Source: DASRDZ01 sp035569495
GTDB lineage: Bacteria; Chloroflexota; Dormibacteria; Aeolococcales; Aeolococcaceae
DNA length: 64,000 bases
Assembly (NCBI GenBank): GCA_035569495.1
Contig: DATMMX010000047.1
Location: 81,040-145,039, forward strand
Reading direction: 5' to 3'
The notes under the pieces were generated by a model, which did not search any database, was not told the DNA's origin, and was given only the letters and a program-made list of their open reading frames with translations. Positions 1-9,073 of the stretch are shown in pieces; within the stretch, counting starts at the first letter, position 1, and each line of letters starts with the position of its first letter. The position numbers and the translations under genes are program-made.

Positions 1-894
1 CTCGCCTTCAAGGTGCAGCCGCAGTGGTTCGGCGCCGACCACAGCAACCGTCCCTACGTCGGCTTCGACACCACCGATGCCTGGTACTACTTCAGCACGG
101 TGTTCTTCAAGGGCGGCGGCGGGCTGGCGCTGGTGACAACGCTGGCGACATTGGGCAGCGTGGTCGGGCTGGTGCGGCGCAACCTGGTGCGCAATTACCT
201 GAGCGGCTTTCTCTGGCTGGAGATGCTGATGCTCAGCGTCGTCTTCGCGCCGCGGATCACGCGCTACACGTTCATCGTGCTGCCGCCGCTGTTCCTGCTC
301 GCCGCCTTCGGCGCGCAGGACCTGCTCGACGGCGCGCGCCGCCTGCTCACGCCGCGTGGTGCACCGCCGCGACTCGCGCGCGCCATGCAGGGCATGGCCA
401 CCGCGGGCCTGGCCACGGTGGTGATGTGGCTGGGCGTGTCACAGCCGGTGTCGGTGCAGGCGTACGGACTGGCCGTCGCCGATGCGACCAGCTCGCCGGC
501 GCAGATGCAGTACGTCGACTACCAGTACGTCACCGACTACATGAAGCGGAACTGGCGGCCCGGCGACATGTGGGTGGCCGCGGCGCCGCCCAACATCGCC
601 GCGGAATACCTCGGCCGCCCGCCCGACCGCATCATCCAGACCCACTCCAACGACCGCTTCTTCTACATGTTCGAGAAGAACGGGCAGGCGGTGGACACCC
701 AGTATGGCGTGCCCGTGGTGCTCGCCCCGTCCGACCTGCAGCGGCTGCTGGAGGGGCACCACCGCGTCTGGCTGGTCACCGACGACACCCGCTACCTTGC
801 CGGGTTGCCGCCTGGGTTCATCGGCGTGATCAACCAGCACTTCGCCAAGGTGGCGGAGGGGGCCAGCTCGGCCGTCTACCTGGGCTATGGATGA
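1..894 (+). CDS. Membrane glycosyltransferase-like protein (GT-C type), C-terminal part
   Basis: The reading frame is open from base 1, so the N-terminus lies outside the window; a GTG at 13 is internal. The visible 297 residues show about four hydrophobic helices (for example residues near GLALVTTLATLG, MLMLSVVF, FIVLPPLFLLAAFGAQ and ATVVMWLGV) followed by a soluble C-terminal domain. This layout resembles the end of PMT/ArnT-like (GT39/GT83) lipid-linked sugar transferases, whose catalytic first loop would be upstream. The stop overlaps the next start as ATGA (891-894), so it is translationally coupled to the lipoprotein gene. Family assignment is inferred from topology and composition, not from a catalytic motif. 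Confidence 0.55.
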   Translation, partial: LAFKVQPQWFGADHSNRPYVGFDTTDAWYYFSTVFFKGGGGLALVTTLATLGSVVGLVRRNLVRNYLSGFLWLEMLMLSVVFAPRITRYTFIVLPPLFLLAAFGAQDLLDGARRLLTPRGAPPRLARAMQGMATAGLATVVMWLGVSQPVSVQAYGLAVADATSSPAQMQYVDYQYVTDYMKRNWRPGDMWVAAAPPNIAAEYLGRPPDRIIQTHSNDRFFYMFEKNGQAVDTQYGVPVVLAPSDLQRLLEGHHRVWLVTDDTRYLAGLPPGFIGVINQHFAKVAEGASSAVYLGYG

Positions 895-2336
895 GGCGGA
901 TGCGGCTCGCGCTCGTGGCCGTTGTGGCGCTGTGCGTGAGCGGCTGCTCGTCGGGGCGGGCCACGGGGGCGACGCCGAGCCCGCTGGCACCGCTGTCCAG
1001 CGTTGCGGGCCCCTCGGTTGTGGCGGGCGGGGACGCTCCGAGTGTCACGCCGGGCGCGCCCGACACGGGCACCGGTGCGCCGGCGTCCGCGGCGCTGCAG
1101 GTGGAGCAGGACGTTCTCGCCAACATTGGCCAGAACGGGTGGGACAGCGCGGCCGGCCTCAACGGGGGGCTCGGGCAGCTCTGGATCAACTGGCGCACCG
1201 GATCCACACCGCTGAGCACCAACTGGAACAACGTGCCCGCCGCGGAGTGCACGGTCGGCGGCGGCGGCACCCCGCAGTGCACCAGCTCGCCGCCGCGCAC
1301 CGACCGGCTCACCGACCTGCGCTACCTGCACGCCCTGGCCCTGTACCGCAACCAGCATCCCGGCGACACCCGCTTCGACGCGCAGTTCAGCCGGTGGGCG
1401 GGGATCGTCAAGTCACTGTGGGGGCGCCCCCGCGACGAGCGGGGCTGGACGTACGAGGTGCTGGTCGACATCACCCGGCTCACCGGCGACGGCTTCTACG
1501 CGGCCGCGGCGGCGCAGCAGGCGCACTACTACAGCGCCACCGTCTTCCACGCCTCGTGCGGCTGCCTGTACTTCACCGACACGGCGCACCCGCGCGGCTT
1601 CTACCGGCCGGTGGACACCGTCGAGGAGGCCGCCGCCCTCGCCGAGGAGGGCGCGCGCACCGGCAACCAGACGTACATCGCGCAGGCGCGCACCGCATTG
1701 CAATTCCTCCTCGCCCACGGCTACCTGCGCGCCTGGCACGCCTTTCCCTACGCCTGGGACCAGGTGCTCAATGCCGACGGGTCGGTCAACAGCAGCCCGG
1801 TCTTCGCCGCGGGGCTGCCCAACGCCGGGCAGGAGGTGCGGGTGATCTGGCTGGCCCAGGAGGCGCAGACCCTGCTCCACGCCACCCGCGCCACCGGCGA
1901 CACCCGCTACAGCACCCTGGCCACCGAGCTGCTCGACGCCATCACCCCGGCGCAGAACACGCTGGGCCTGTGGGACAGCGCGCACGGCGGCTACTGCGAG
2001 AAGGCCACCTTCTCTGGCAGCGGATTGGCCCAGCCGGGCTCGCCGTCTGTGGGTTGCTCGAAGAAGGAGGCGGGGCGGCAGCTCGTCGTGCTCGACGCGG
2101 TGCGAGTGGCGGCGACGGTTGGGCTGGGCAGCCGCTACGCGGACCTGCAGCAGCGCATGACCGCACTTGCGGTCGGTCCTGACTATTACTCGCACGGCGC
2201 CGGCTACGTGTACGAGGTGGCCCCGGACTACAGCCTCTTCCTCAACCACAGCGTGCCCGAGGACTGGGTCACCACCGAGGCGGACGGCATCGCCCTGGAG
2301 GCGCTCTTCGCGCTCAGCGACCCCTCGCCCTGGTAG
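891..2336 (+). CDS. Secreted lipoprotein, six-hairpin glycosidase-like (GH76-like?)
   Basis: 481 residues. Start chosen at the ATG overlapping the previous stop (ATGA). A lipoprotein signal peptide ends in VSGC with Cys19 as the predicted lipidated residue, followed by a Ser/Pro/Ala-rich linker. The body (about residues 75-480) has repeated aromatic and helical segments such as RYLHALALYRNQHPGDTRFD, YEVLVDITRLTGDGFY and EEGARTGNQTYIAQARTALQ. This pattern is typical of (alpha/alpha)6 six-hairpin glycosidases such as GH76. The paired-aspartate motif usual in GH76 was not found, so the family is tentative and it may be a non-classical glycosidase or glycan-binding lipoprotein. Coupling to the membrane glycosyltransferase-like gene suggests cell-surface polysaccharide work. 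Confidence 0.5.
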   Translation: MRRMRLALVAVVALCVSGCSSGRATGATPSPLAPLSSVAGPSVVAGGDAPSVTPGAPDTGTGAPASAALQVEQDVLANIGQNGWDSAAGLNGGLGQLWINWRTGSTPLSTNWNNVPAAECTVGGGGTPQCTSSPPRTDRLTDLRYLHALALYRNQHPGDTRFDAQFSRWAGIVKSLWGRPRDERGWTYEVLVDITRLTGDGFYAAAAAQQAHYYSATVFHASCGCLYFTDTAHPRGFYRPVDTVEEAAALAEEGARTGNQTYIAQARTALQFLLAHGYLRAWHAFPYAWDQVLNADGSVNSSPVFAAGLPNAGQEVRVIWLAQEAQTLLHATRATGDTRYSTLATELLDAITPAQNTLGLWDSAHGGYCEKATFSGSGLAQPGSPSVGCSKKEAGRQLVVLDAVRVAATVGLGSRYADLQQRMTALAVGPDYYSHGAGYVYEVAPDYSLFLNHSVPEDWVTTEADGIALEALFALSDPSPW

Positions 2337-2360
2337 GGCCTCGGTCGGCTGCGCTTGTGG

Positions 2361-3593
2361 TCAGCTGACGACGCGGTACGAGGGGGTCGCGCGTCCCATG
2401 GCGAGCTGCACCACGCCGAGCAGCGGCGCGTGCGGACCGAGGGCCGTGAGCTGCACGGGGACGGGTTCGACGGGCAGGGCGTGGCGGGCGACCGAGGCGC
2501 GCACCGCGTCGACATAGGCGCCGCTCATCATGGCCAGCGGGCCGCCGAGGACGATGGCGGTGGGGGAGAGGAGGTCGATGACGTAGGCGATGGCGCGGCC
2601 GAGGTGGTCGCCGGCCAGGCCGATCACCGCCAGGGCGTCGGGGTTCCCCGCGTCGGCGAGGCGAGCCACCACGTCGGCGGTGACCTGGCCGCGGTAGGCG
2701 GAGAGGGCAGCGCCGGCACCGCGCTCGATCGCCTCCTCGGCGAGGCGGGCGATGGCGGTGCTGCCGGCCATGGTCTCGACGCAGCCGCGGTTGCCGCAGC
2801 TGCAGCGGACGCCGTTGTCAATGGCGGGGGCGTGGCCGATCTCGCCGGCGAAGCCGCGGGCTCCGGTGAAGAGGGTGCGGTCGATGACGATGCCGGCGCC
2901 GATGCCGCTGCCCGCGTACACCCAGACCAGCGAGGCGTGGTCGGCGCCCGAGAGGCGGGCCTCGGCGATGGCGGCGGCGTGCGTGCTGTTGGCGACCACG
3001 GCGGGAACGCGCAGTGCGGCCTCGATGCGCTGGCGCACCGGCGCGTCGCGCCAGCCGATGTTGGGGGCGACGATGCAGCGGCCGGTGTCGACGTCGACCA
3101 GGCCCGGCACCGCGATGCCCGCGCCACGGAGCTGGTCGCGCTTGACGCCCGCGCTGGCGGTGGCCTCGCGCAACGCCTTCTGCGCGTCACGGACCGACTG
3201 GTCCAGATCGCCGTGCACGGCCGGGGTGGTGCTGGTGGCGACCAGGTTGCCGAGGCCGTCGGCGATGGCGACGTGGGTGGTGTTGACGCCGAACTGGATG
3301 CCAGCGAAGGCGACGGCGCGCTCGTTGTAGACGAGCAGCGACGGGGGCCGGCCGGTGCGGTGGGTGGCCACCTCGGTCCCCATCTCGCGCACCAGGCCGC
3401 CGCCGACCAGGTCCTCGATGATCGAGGAGACGGTCGGCTTGGAGAGGCCGGTCCGGCGCGACAGCTCCACTCGCGAGACCGGACGCCCCTCGCGCAGGAT
3501 GTCGAGCACGATGGAGCGGTTGACCTCGCGCATGGTGTGGTGGGCCACCTTGGTGCCGGAGGCCCGCCGCACCAGCAGCTCGTCGGTGCTCAC
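2361..3593 (-). CDS. ROK-family transcriptional repressor (NagC/XylR type)
   Basis: 410 residues from a GTG start. The N-terminus (about 15-70) is a winged helix-turn-helix including VELSRRTGLSKPTVSSIIED. The rest is a ROK sugar-binding domain with the diagnostic metal-binding segment GEIGHAPAIDNG followed by CSCGNRGCVE (about 246-268). ROK regulators are sugar-responsive repressors of glycoside hydrolase and transporter genes. It is the last gene of the leftward set PhyH-SDR-esterase-ROK, whose promoter faces a GH31 gene. This suggests it controls that divergent promoter (palindrome at 6074-6090) and perhaps the other two GH31 promoters. Effector unknown. Confidence 0.9.
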   Translation of the reverse strand: MSTDELLVRRASGTKVAHHTMREVNRSIVLDILREGRPVSRVELSRRTGLSKPTVSSIIEDLVGGGLVREMGTEVATHRTGRPPSLLVYNERAVAFAGIQFGVNTTHVAIADGLGNLVATSTTPAVHGDLDQSVRDAQKALREATASAGVKRDQLRGAGIAVPGLVDVDTGRCIVAPNIGWRDAPVRQRIEAALRVPAVVANSTHAAAIAEARLSGADHASLVWVYAGSGIGAGIVIDRTLFTGARGFAGEIGHAPAIDNGVRCSCGNRGCVETMAGSTAIARLAEEAIERGAGAALSAYRGQVTADVVARLADAGNPDALAVIGLAGDHLGRAIAYVIDLLSPTAIVLGGPLAMMSGAYVDAVRASVARHALPVEPVPVQLTALGPHAPLLGVVQLAMGRATPSYRVVS

Positions 3594-3631
3594 CGCCTGA
3601 TCCTACCCCATCCCCCTCCGGGCGACCGCCG

Positions 3632-4447
3632 CTATGTTCGGGTTACTTCCGAACCAGCCAGGGCGGGCGCGGCGAGGTCGCCGTGGGCGCCGAGGTGGAA
3701 GCGCAGGTGGTCGGCGAGGCGGCCCCTCCAGTAGCCCCAGTCGTGGCCGCCGGGCCGTTCGACGTAGCCGTGGGCGACACCGAGGCGGTCGAGGTGGGCG
3801 TGGAAGCCGCGGCTGGCGTCGAGCAGCGGGTCCTCGGTGCCGCAGTCGAGGGCGAGGCGCAGCCCGGTGCGGCGTGCCGGGTCGCTGACCAGCGAGGTGA
3901 TGTCGTGCGCCGCCATCAGCGCGTCGTCGTCGCCCCACATGCGCCGGCGCGCGTCGGGGACGTACTGGAACAGTCGCTGCGGGTCGAAGAAGCCGCTGGT
4001 CGCCGAGGCGCTGTCGAAGGTGCCGGGGTTGCGCAAGGCCAGCAGCAGGGCGCCGTAGCCGCCCATCGACAGCCCGGCGACGTGGCGGTCGGACGGGACG
4101 GGCAGCTCGGCGTCGATCCAGGGCAGCAGCTCGCCCACCAGGTACGTCTCCGCGGCGGTGGTGCCGTCGACCCAGTCGCAGTAACCCGAGCCCAGCTCGG
4201 CGCCGGTGTCGCCCGCCATCACCAGGCAGAACGGCGGCAGCTCGCCCGCGGCGACCAGGCGTGCCGCGGTACGGTCGGCGGCACCCTTCTCCCACCATAC
4301 GAATCCACCGGCGTCGCGGACGCCGTGCAGCAGCACCACCACGGGCAGGTCGCGACCTGGGTGGCCGGGCGGCATCCACGTCCAGTGCTCCAGCCGGCGG
4401 CGGTTGGCCAGGCTGAAGATGGTGTGGCCGGCCAGGCCCTCAGCCAT
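3632..4447 (-). CDS. Esterase of the esterase D/feruloyl esterase-like family
   Basis: 271 residues. The open frame continues upstream, but the ATG at 4447 overlaps the end of the SDR gene by 8 bp and gives a normal N-terminus (MAEGLAGHTIFSLANRRR). Alpha/beta-hydrolase signs are an oxyanion strand (VVVLLHGV), a nucleophile elbow GLSMGGYG with Ser127, an acid-containing stretch (CGTEDPLLD) and a C-terminal His (GGHDWGYW). No signal peptide, so cytoplasmic. Family members cleave acyl or feruloyl esters. In this sugar-linked operon, removal of acyl groups from imported sugars is a reasonable inference; substrate unproven. Confidence 0.85.
   Translation of the reverse strand: MAEGLAGHTIFSLANRRRLEHWTWMPPGHPGRDLPVVVLLHGVRDAGGFVWWEKGAADRTAARLVAAGELPPFCLVMAGDTGAELGSGYCDWVDGTTAAETYLVGELLPWIDAELPVPSDRHVAGLSMGGYGALLLALRNPGTFDSASATSGFFDPQRLFQYVPDARRRMWGDDDALMAAHDITSLVSDPARRTGLRLALDCGTEDPLLDASRGFHAHLDRLGVAHGYVERPGGHDWGYWRGRLADHLRFHLGAHGDLAAPALAGSEVTRT
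3636..3654. repeat. 6-bp inverted repeat at the end of the esterase gene
   Basis: GTTCGG and CCGAAC (perfect 6-bp arms, 7-nt loop) lie in the last codons of the esterase, 40 bp before the ROK start. It could be an mRNA hairpin tuning ROK expression within the operon or a chance palindrome. No T-run follows, so it is not a convincing terminator. Confidence 0.3.
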
Positions 4448-5204
4448 CGGCCGCCGCCTCGAAGCGCGCCATGCGGGCGCGGATGTGGGCGAGGTCGGCG
4501 TCGTGCAGCGAGCGCACCACGGCCATGCCCAGCTGCAGGTGCGGCGGCGCGCAGAGCATCGTGGCGATGGTCTCGGCGACGTCCTCGGGCCGCAGGAAGC
4601 CGTCCAGCGCCTCGCGCGGCAGCGGAGTTGCGGACGCGGACGACCAGAACGCGGTGTCCACCCCGCCGGGGAAGACGCCGTGCACGCGCACGCCGCAGAG
4701 GCGCCCCTCTTCGGCGATGGCCTCGGTGAAGCCGCGCACCGCGAACTTGGTTGCGCAGTAGACGGATTCACCGGGCTCGCCGCGCAGCCCGGCGGTCGAC
4801 ACCACGTTGACGATCTGCCCACCGCCGCCCACCGCCATGGCGCAGAAGGCTTCGCGACAGAGCAGCACGACGGCGCGGACGTTGACGTGCCACATCAGGT
4901 CGAGGTCGGCGGTGCTGATGTGTTCCACCGGCGCATGCCGGGCCAGTCCCGCGTTGTTGACCAGCACGTCGAGACGGCCGTGCCGCGCCAGCACGGCGGC
5001 GAGCGCCGCGGTCACCGCGCCGTCGTCACCGACGTCGACCACTACGCCCTCACCCCAGGATGCGTCGCGCACCGACGCCGCGACGTCGAAGCCGACCACC
5101 TCGGCACCGCGCCGGGCCAGCGCTCTCGCGGTGGCGGCGCCGATGCCCGCGGCGGCGCCGGTGACCACGGCGACCTGGCCACGAAGCGGAAGGGGCGTCT
5201 CCAT
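4440..5204 (-). CDS. Short-chain dehydrogenase/reductase
   Basis: 254 residues, the classic SDR length. Visible motifs: cofactor loop TGAAAGIG near the N-terminus, an Asp at the end of the second strand (VVGFDVAA, suggesting NAD over NADP), NNAG in the fourth strand, and the catalytic pair YCATK with Tyr149 and Lys153. The stop overlaps the esterase start by 8 bp and the start lies 22 bp after the PhyH stop, so the three are one transcript. Likely oxidises a sugar or sugar-derived alcohol. The substrate cannot be read from sequence. Confidence 0.9.
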   Translation of the reverse strand: METPLPLRGQVAVVTGAAAGIGAATARALARRGAEVVGFDVAASVRDASWGEGVVVDVGDDGAVTAALAAVLARHGRLDVLVNNAGLARHAPVEHISTADLDLMWHVNVRAVVLLCREAFCAMAVGGGGQIVNVVSTAGLRGEPGESVYCATKFAVRGFTEAIAEEGRLCGVRVHGVFPGGVDTAFWSSASATPLPREALDGFLRPEDVAETIATMLCAPPHLQLGMAVVRSLHDADLAHIRARMARFEAAADG

Positions 5205-5226
5205 TGTGCGAGCGGGGGTGCGCGGC

Positions 5227-6057
5227 CTAGCCGGCGCGGTGGTAGAGGAGCGGGTTGATCTCGCTCGCCGCGAGGTCGCCGGGGTGCAGGCCGGGCAGCC
5301 ACCGCCCCAGGTCGGCGCGGCGCTCGTCGCTGTCGGCGGGGCCGACGCGCGTGCCGTCGGCGAAGTAGATCACCGTCATCACCTCGCGCATGGCGCCGGT
5401 CTGGTTGCCCGGGGCGCGGTGCACCATCCAGCCGTCGTGGAAGGTCGCGTCGCCGGAGCGGAGGGGGCCGACGGCGGCGATCGGCGCGCCGGTCTCGGCC
5501 AGCTTCTGGGTGAAGTGGGCGTCCGAGTCGTCGGAGATGCGGGTGCCGCGCATGTCGGCGTTGCGGTGCGAGCCGGTGGCGAACTCCATGCCCGCCTCGA
5601 CGTCGACCAGCGGCATCCACATGGTGACCGTGTGGTCGGTGTCGAGCGGCCAGTAGTAGCGGTCCTGGTGCCACGGGGTGTGGCCGCCGCCGGGCTCCTT
5701 GAACAGCGCCTGGTCGTGGTAGAGGCGGACGCCGTCGACGCCCATCAGGTCGGCGGCCATCCTGGCGAAGCGGTGGGCGAGCACGAAGCGGGCCACCGCC
5801 GGGTCGCGCAGCCAGATGTTCCAGACCTGCAGGAAGGCCCTGCCGTAGGTGTCGCGCTCCTCCAGGGGGCGGTGCTCCTGGTTGAGGCGGCGCACGGCGG
5901 CGCCGATGTGTTCGCGGTACGCGCTCAGCTCGGACGGGGTGCAGACGCCGGGCACGACCAGGTGGCCGTCGCGGCGGAAGGCGGCCACCTGGGCGGCATC
6001 CAGGTGATGCTCGCCGGTCAGCGCGGGCAGGGTGGTGGCGTCGAGGGTGCTGCTCAC
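5227..6057 (-). CDS. Phytanoyl-CoA dioxygenase (PhyH) family oxygenase, copy 1
   Basis: 276 residues. An in-frame upstream extension exists, but the GTG at 6057 has a GGAAGG ribosome site 4 nt upstream and gives the expected length. The Fe(II)/2-oxoglutarate facial triad is visible: WHQD (His130, Asp132) and MVHRAPGN (His213), with an Arg a few residues later for 2-oxoglutarate. PhyH-family enzymes hydroxylate many small molecules, not only phytanoyl-CoA. First gene of the leftward operon and divergent from a GH31 gene, 43 bp away. A role in oxidising a modified sugar, for example oxidative demethylation, is inference. Confidence 0.88.
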   Translation of the reverse strand: MSSTLDATTLPALTGEHHLDAAQVAAFRRDGHLVVPGVCTPSELSAYREHIGAAVRRLNQEHRPLEERDTYGRAFLQVWNIWLRDPAVARFVLAHRFARMAADLMGVDGVRLYHDQALFKEPGGGHTPWHQDRYYWPLDTDHTVTMWMPLVDVEAGMEFATGSHRNADMRGTRISDDSDAHFTQKLAETGAPIAAVGPLRSGDATFHDGWMVHRAPGNQTGAMREVMTVIYFADGTRVGPADSDERRADLGRWLPGLHPGDLAASEINPLLYHRAG

Positions 6058-6061
6058 TGGT

Positions 6062-6067
6062 CCTTCC
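6062..6067 (-). promoter_or_regulatory. Ribosome binding site fixing the PhyH copy 1 start
   Basis: GGAAGG on the minus strand, 4 nt before the GTG at 6057. It decides between that start and longer in-frame alternatives that would run into the divergent GH31 gene. Confidence 0.6.
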
Positions 6068-6073
6068 AGAAAA

Positions 6074-6090
6074 AGTAAGTACTCCTTACT
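6074..6090. promoter_or_regulatory. Candidate ROK operator between PhyH and GH31
   Basis: Palindrome AGTAAG-TACTC-CTTACT (perfect 6-bp arms, 5-nt centre) inside the 43-bp gap between two divergent genes, an A/T-rich island in very GC-rich DNA. ROK repressors bind A/T-rich inverted repeats in such places, and the ROK gene is the last gene of the leftward operon. Autoregulation is therefore the simplest reading. Assignment to ROK is inference. Confidence 0.5.
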
Positions 6091-6100
6091 ATATCTGCCC

Positions 6101-9073
6101 ATGAGCTTTCCCGCAACCTGGCAACCTCCCTCCGGCAGCGCACCGCCCGGCGGCGGCGGCGCCCGCGGCGCGGTGCGCGTCACCGAGCTGTCCCCGACCT
6201 GCCTGCGCGTCGAGCTGACCCCGGCCGGCAACGCGTTCACGGAGGCGGCGACGCTGATGGTCCCGGTGCGGCTGCAGGGACGGCCACTGGAGGCTGGCGA
6301 GGAGGGCGCGGCGCGCCGTGTGTGGCGCTCGTCCTCGGGCGAGGTGGAGGTGGCGGTCGAGATCGGCGGGGCGCGTCCGCCCGGCCCCGGCGACGTCGAG
6401 GTGCGCTGGCGGCACGGTGGCGAGGCCGGCAGCTTCCGCGCCGACGACTCCGACCCCACCAACTTCCGTGGCACGGTCCGCTCCCTCGACGTGGTCGGCG
6501 GCCACAACCTGCCGGCGCTGCCGCCGTCGCTGCTCTCCCGGCGCGGCGCGGTGGTCATCGAGGACCGCAGCGCGCTGCTCGACCCCGGCGACGGCTTCCC
6601 CCGCCCGCGCCCGGTCGAGAACGGCGTCCACGACCTCTACGTCTTCGCCTACGGCCGCGACCACCGCACCGCCCTGCGCGACTGGATCGCCCTGACCGGT
6701 CGTCCCGCGCTGATCCCCCGCTACTGCTTCGGCCTCTGGTGGTCGCGCTATCACCCGCACACGCAGAGCGAATTCCTGGCCATCGTCGACCGCTTCGCCG
6801 CCGAGGGCATGCCCCTCGACGTGCTGGTGGTGGACGTCGACTGGCACCTGCACGGCTGGGAGGGCTACGACTTCGACCCGCGCTGCTTCCCCGACCCACC
6901 GGCGTTCTTCGCGGCGCTGCGCGAACGGGGCGTCCACACCACCTTCAACGTGCACCCGCGCGGCGCCATCCAGCCGGAGGACAGCCACTACGCCGAGTGC
7001 GTGCAGCGCCTTCCCCCGGGCCGCGTCGAGCCGGGCGCGGGCGTGGGGCTCGACCTGGCCCGCGCCGCGGAGGCGCAGATCGGTGCGGACATGCGCCGCC
7101 CGCTGGAGGACATGGGCGTCGCCTTCTGGTGGACCGACGGCAACCACGCGCACCTCGCCGGCCTCGACCCGCAGATGGCCACCAACCACGCCTTCCACGT
7201 CGCCGCCGCGCAGCGCCGGGACCGCCGCCCCGTGGTGTTCTCGCGCTACGGCGGCCACGGGTCGCAGCGCCACGGCATCGGCTTCAGCGCCGACACCCAG
7301 AGCCACTGGGAAGTTCTGGCCTACCTTGTCGATTTCACGGCGACCGCCGCCGACGAGGCGTTCGGCACGTGGTCGCACGACGTGGGCGGCTTCTTCGGGC
7401 GGCGGCTCGACGGCGAGCTGCTGCGGCGCTGGATGCAGGCGGCTCTGCTCTGGCCGGTGCTGCGTCTCCACTCCGACACCTTCGGCGAGCGCCTTCCCTG
7501 GGAGTACGACGGCGACGTGCTGGAGGCGGCGCGCACGGTGGCGACGCTGCGCCGGCGGCTGGTGCCGGCGCTGTACAGCCTGGCCCACGAGCTGCACCGC
7601 ACCGGGATGGCGCCGTACCGGCCGATGCACCTCGCCTTCCCCGACTGGGACGGCGCCGCGGAGGTGCGCGGGCAGGCGATGCTCGGCGACGCGCTGCTGA
7701 CCGCACCGGTGGTCGAGCCGGCCCGCGAGCCCGGCGGCGTCTCGGTGCGCCGGGTGGTGCTGCCGCCCGGGGAGTGGCACGAGCTCGACGCGTCGCTGCA
7801 CGGCGGGCGGCGGCTGCGCGGACCGGCTGTGCTCGACCTCCGCGTCGGGCCGCAGGAGATGCCGCTCTACGGGCGCGCCGGGGGCATCGTGGTGGAGCAG
7901 GACGCGGCGCGGCGCGGGGTCGACGGGCCGCCCGATCCGCTGATGGTCACCGTGTTCCACGGCGCCGACGGGAGCTTCGTGCACTACGACGACGACGGGA
8001 TCACCCGGGCGCACGAGCAGGGCGCGGTGGCACTGACGCCGATCGTCTACGACAACGCGGGCGCCACGGTGCGGCTGGGGCCGGTCGAGGGCGACCGGTC
8101 GATGCTGCCCGAGGTGCGGCGCGTGGTGGTGCGGCTGGTCGGCGTCGACGGCGCACCAGGGGGACCGCCCGGCGGTCGCGAAGTTTCTGCCAGTTTCAAC
8201 TGGAACCTGGCCGGCGGCTCGATCTCGATCGGCTTCCACGTCGCCGGCGTCGATCCGGCGCGTGAGGCCCAGCTCGACATGGCGGCGCGCATCCGCGACG
8301 CGGTGCGGGCCGCGGAGGAGCAGGGGGCGGTGATCCAGGCCCGGCTCGACGGTGCGACCACCCCCGCCGGCGCGGCCGAGCGCATCCACGGTGCCCCCGT
8401 CACCGAGCCCGCGCGCAGCGAGGCCCTCATGGCGCTCACACGCGCCGCCGTCCACGTCCTGGTCGAGCACCGCGACGGGCGGCTCACACCGGTGGTCACC
8501 GTGGCCCAGCCGGACATTCCCGGATACATCGCGGTCGCCGGCCGGCCCGATGCCGTCGACCTCGCACCTGGGCGCAACCACGACCTGCGCCATCACTCCT
8601 GGCCAGTGTCGCTGCGCCTGCTGCACGACGGCAAAACCGTCGCCGAGGTGGGGCGCACCTTGACCCAGGACCTCACCTACCTGCGTCTGCTCAGCGTCCG
8701 CAACGCCGGCGGCGAGTGGCAGCACCTCGGTGCGACGCTTGCACCGCATCCCCTCGACGAGCCGCAGGCGCGGATCGACCTCGAGCCGTTCGCCGGCGCG
8801 CCCATCGAGGTCGCGGCCGCGCTGCGCAGCGAAAGAGATCAGGAGGTGGTGCTGCGCTGCACCGAGAAGCTGGGCCTGCAGCTGCAGGTCAACGGAGAGG
8901 AGGTGGCGCTGCACGCGGAGCAGCACCGCAATCATCGCGACCGCCGCGCGGCCACGGTGCACCTGCGCGCCGGCGACAACACGATCCTGCTGCGCTGCGA
9001 CGCGCCGGCGTACGACCACTTCATGGCCGTCCAGGTGAGCGCGCCCCACGGCGTGGAGGTGGTGCGCCCCTAA
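6101..9073 (+). CDS. GH31 alpha-glycosidase with C-terminal beta-sandwich extension
   Basis: 990 residues from the ATG at 6101; the longer upstream frame would cross the operator and the PhyH start. No signal peptide, so cytoplasmic. The GH31 barrel (about 200-560) carries a putative nucleophile in FWWTDGN (Asp346) and an acid/base in GIGFSADT (Asp398), then SHDVGGFFG, as in the GH31 branch with a GFSGDT-type motif. Beyond the usual GH31 C-terminal beta domains, about 300 extra residues (from about 690) contain beta-rich segments such as VSLRLLHDGKTVAEVGRTL and LQLQVNGEEVALH, of unknown function. Its 3' end overlaps the convergent CocE gene by 4 bp. Substrate unknown. Confidence 0.88.
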   Translation: MSFPATWQPPSGSAPPGGGGARGAVRVTELSPTCLRVELTPAGNAFTEAATLMVPVRLQGRPLEAGEEGAARRVWRSSSGEVEVAVEIGGARPPGPGDVEVRWRHGGEAGSFRADDSDPTNFRGTVRSLDVVGGHNLPALPPSLLSRRGAVVIEDRSALLDPGDGFPRPRPVENGVHDLYVFAYGRDHRTALRDWIALTGRPALIPRYCFGLWWSRYHPHTQSEFLAIVDRFAAEGMPLDVLVVDVDWHLHGWEGYDFDPRCFPDPPAFFAALRERGVHTTFNVHPRGAIQPEDSHYAECVQRLPPGRVEPGAGVGLDLARAAEAQIGADMRRPLEDMGVAFWWTDGNHAHLAGLDPQMATNHAFHVAAAQRRDRRPVVFSRYGGHGSQRHGIGFSADTQSHWEVLAYLVDFTATAADEAFGTWSHDVGGFFGRRLDGELLRRWMQAALLWPVLRLHSDTFGERLPWEYDGDVLEAARTVATLRRRLVPALYSLAHELHRTGMAPYRPMHLAFPDWDGAAEVRGQAMLGDALLTAPVVEPAREPGGVSVRRVVLPPGEWHELDASLHGGRRLRGPAVLDLRVGPQEMPLYGRAGGIVVEQDAARRGVDGPPDPLMVTVFHGADGSFVHYDDDGITRAHEQGAVALTPIVYDNAGATVRLGPVEGDRSMLPEVRRVVVRLVGVDGAPGGPPGGREVSASFNWNLAGGSISIGFHVAGVDPAREAQLDMAARIRDAVRAAEEQGAVIQARLDGATTPAGAAERIHGAPVTEPARSEALMALTRAAVHVLVEHRDGRLTPVVTVAQPDIPGYIAVAGRPDAVDLAPGRNHDLRHHSWPVSLRLLHDGKTVAEVGRTLTQDLTYLRLLSVRNAGGEWQHLGATLAPHPLDEPQARIDLEPFAGAPIEVAAALRSERDQEVVLRCTEKLGLQLQVNGEEVALHAEQHRNHRDRRAATVHLRAGDNTILLRCDAPAYDHFMAVQVSAPHGVEVVRP

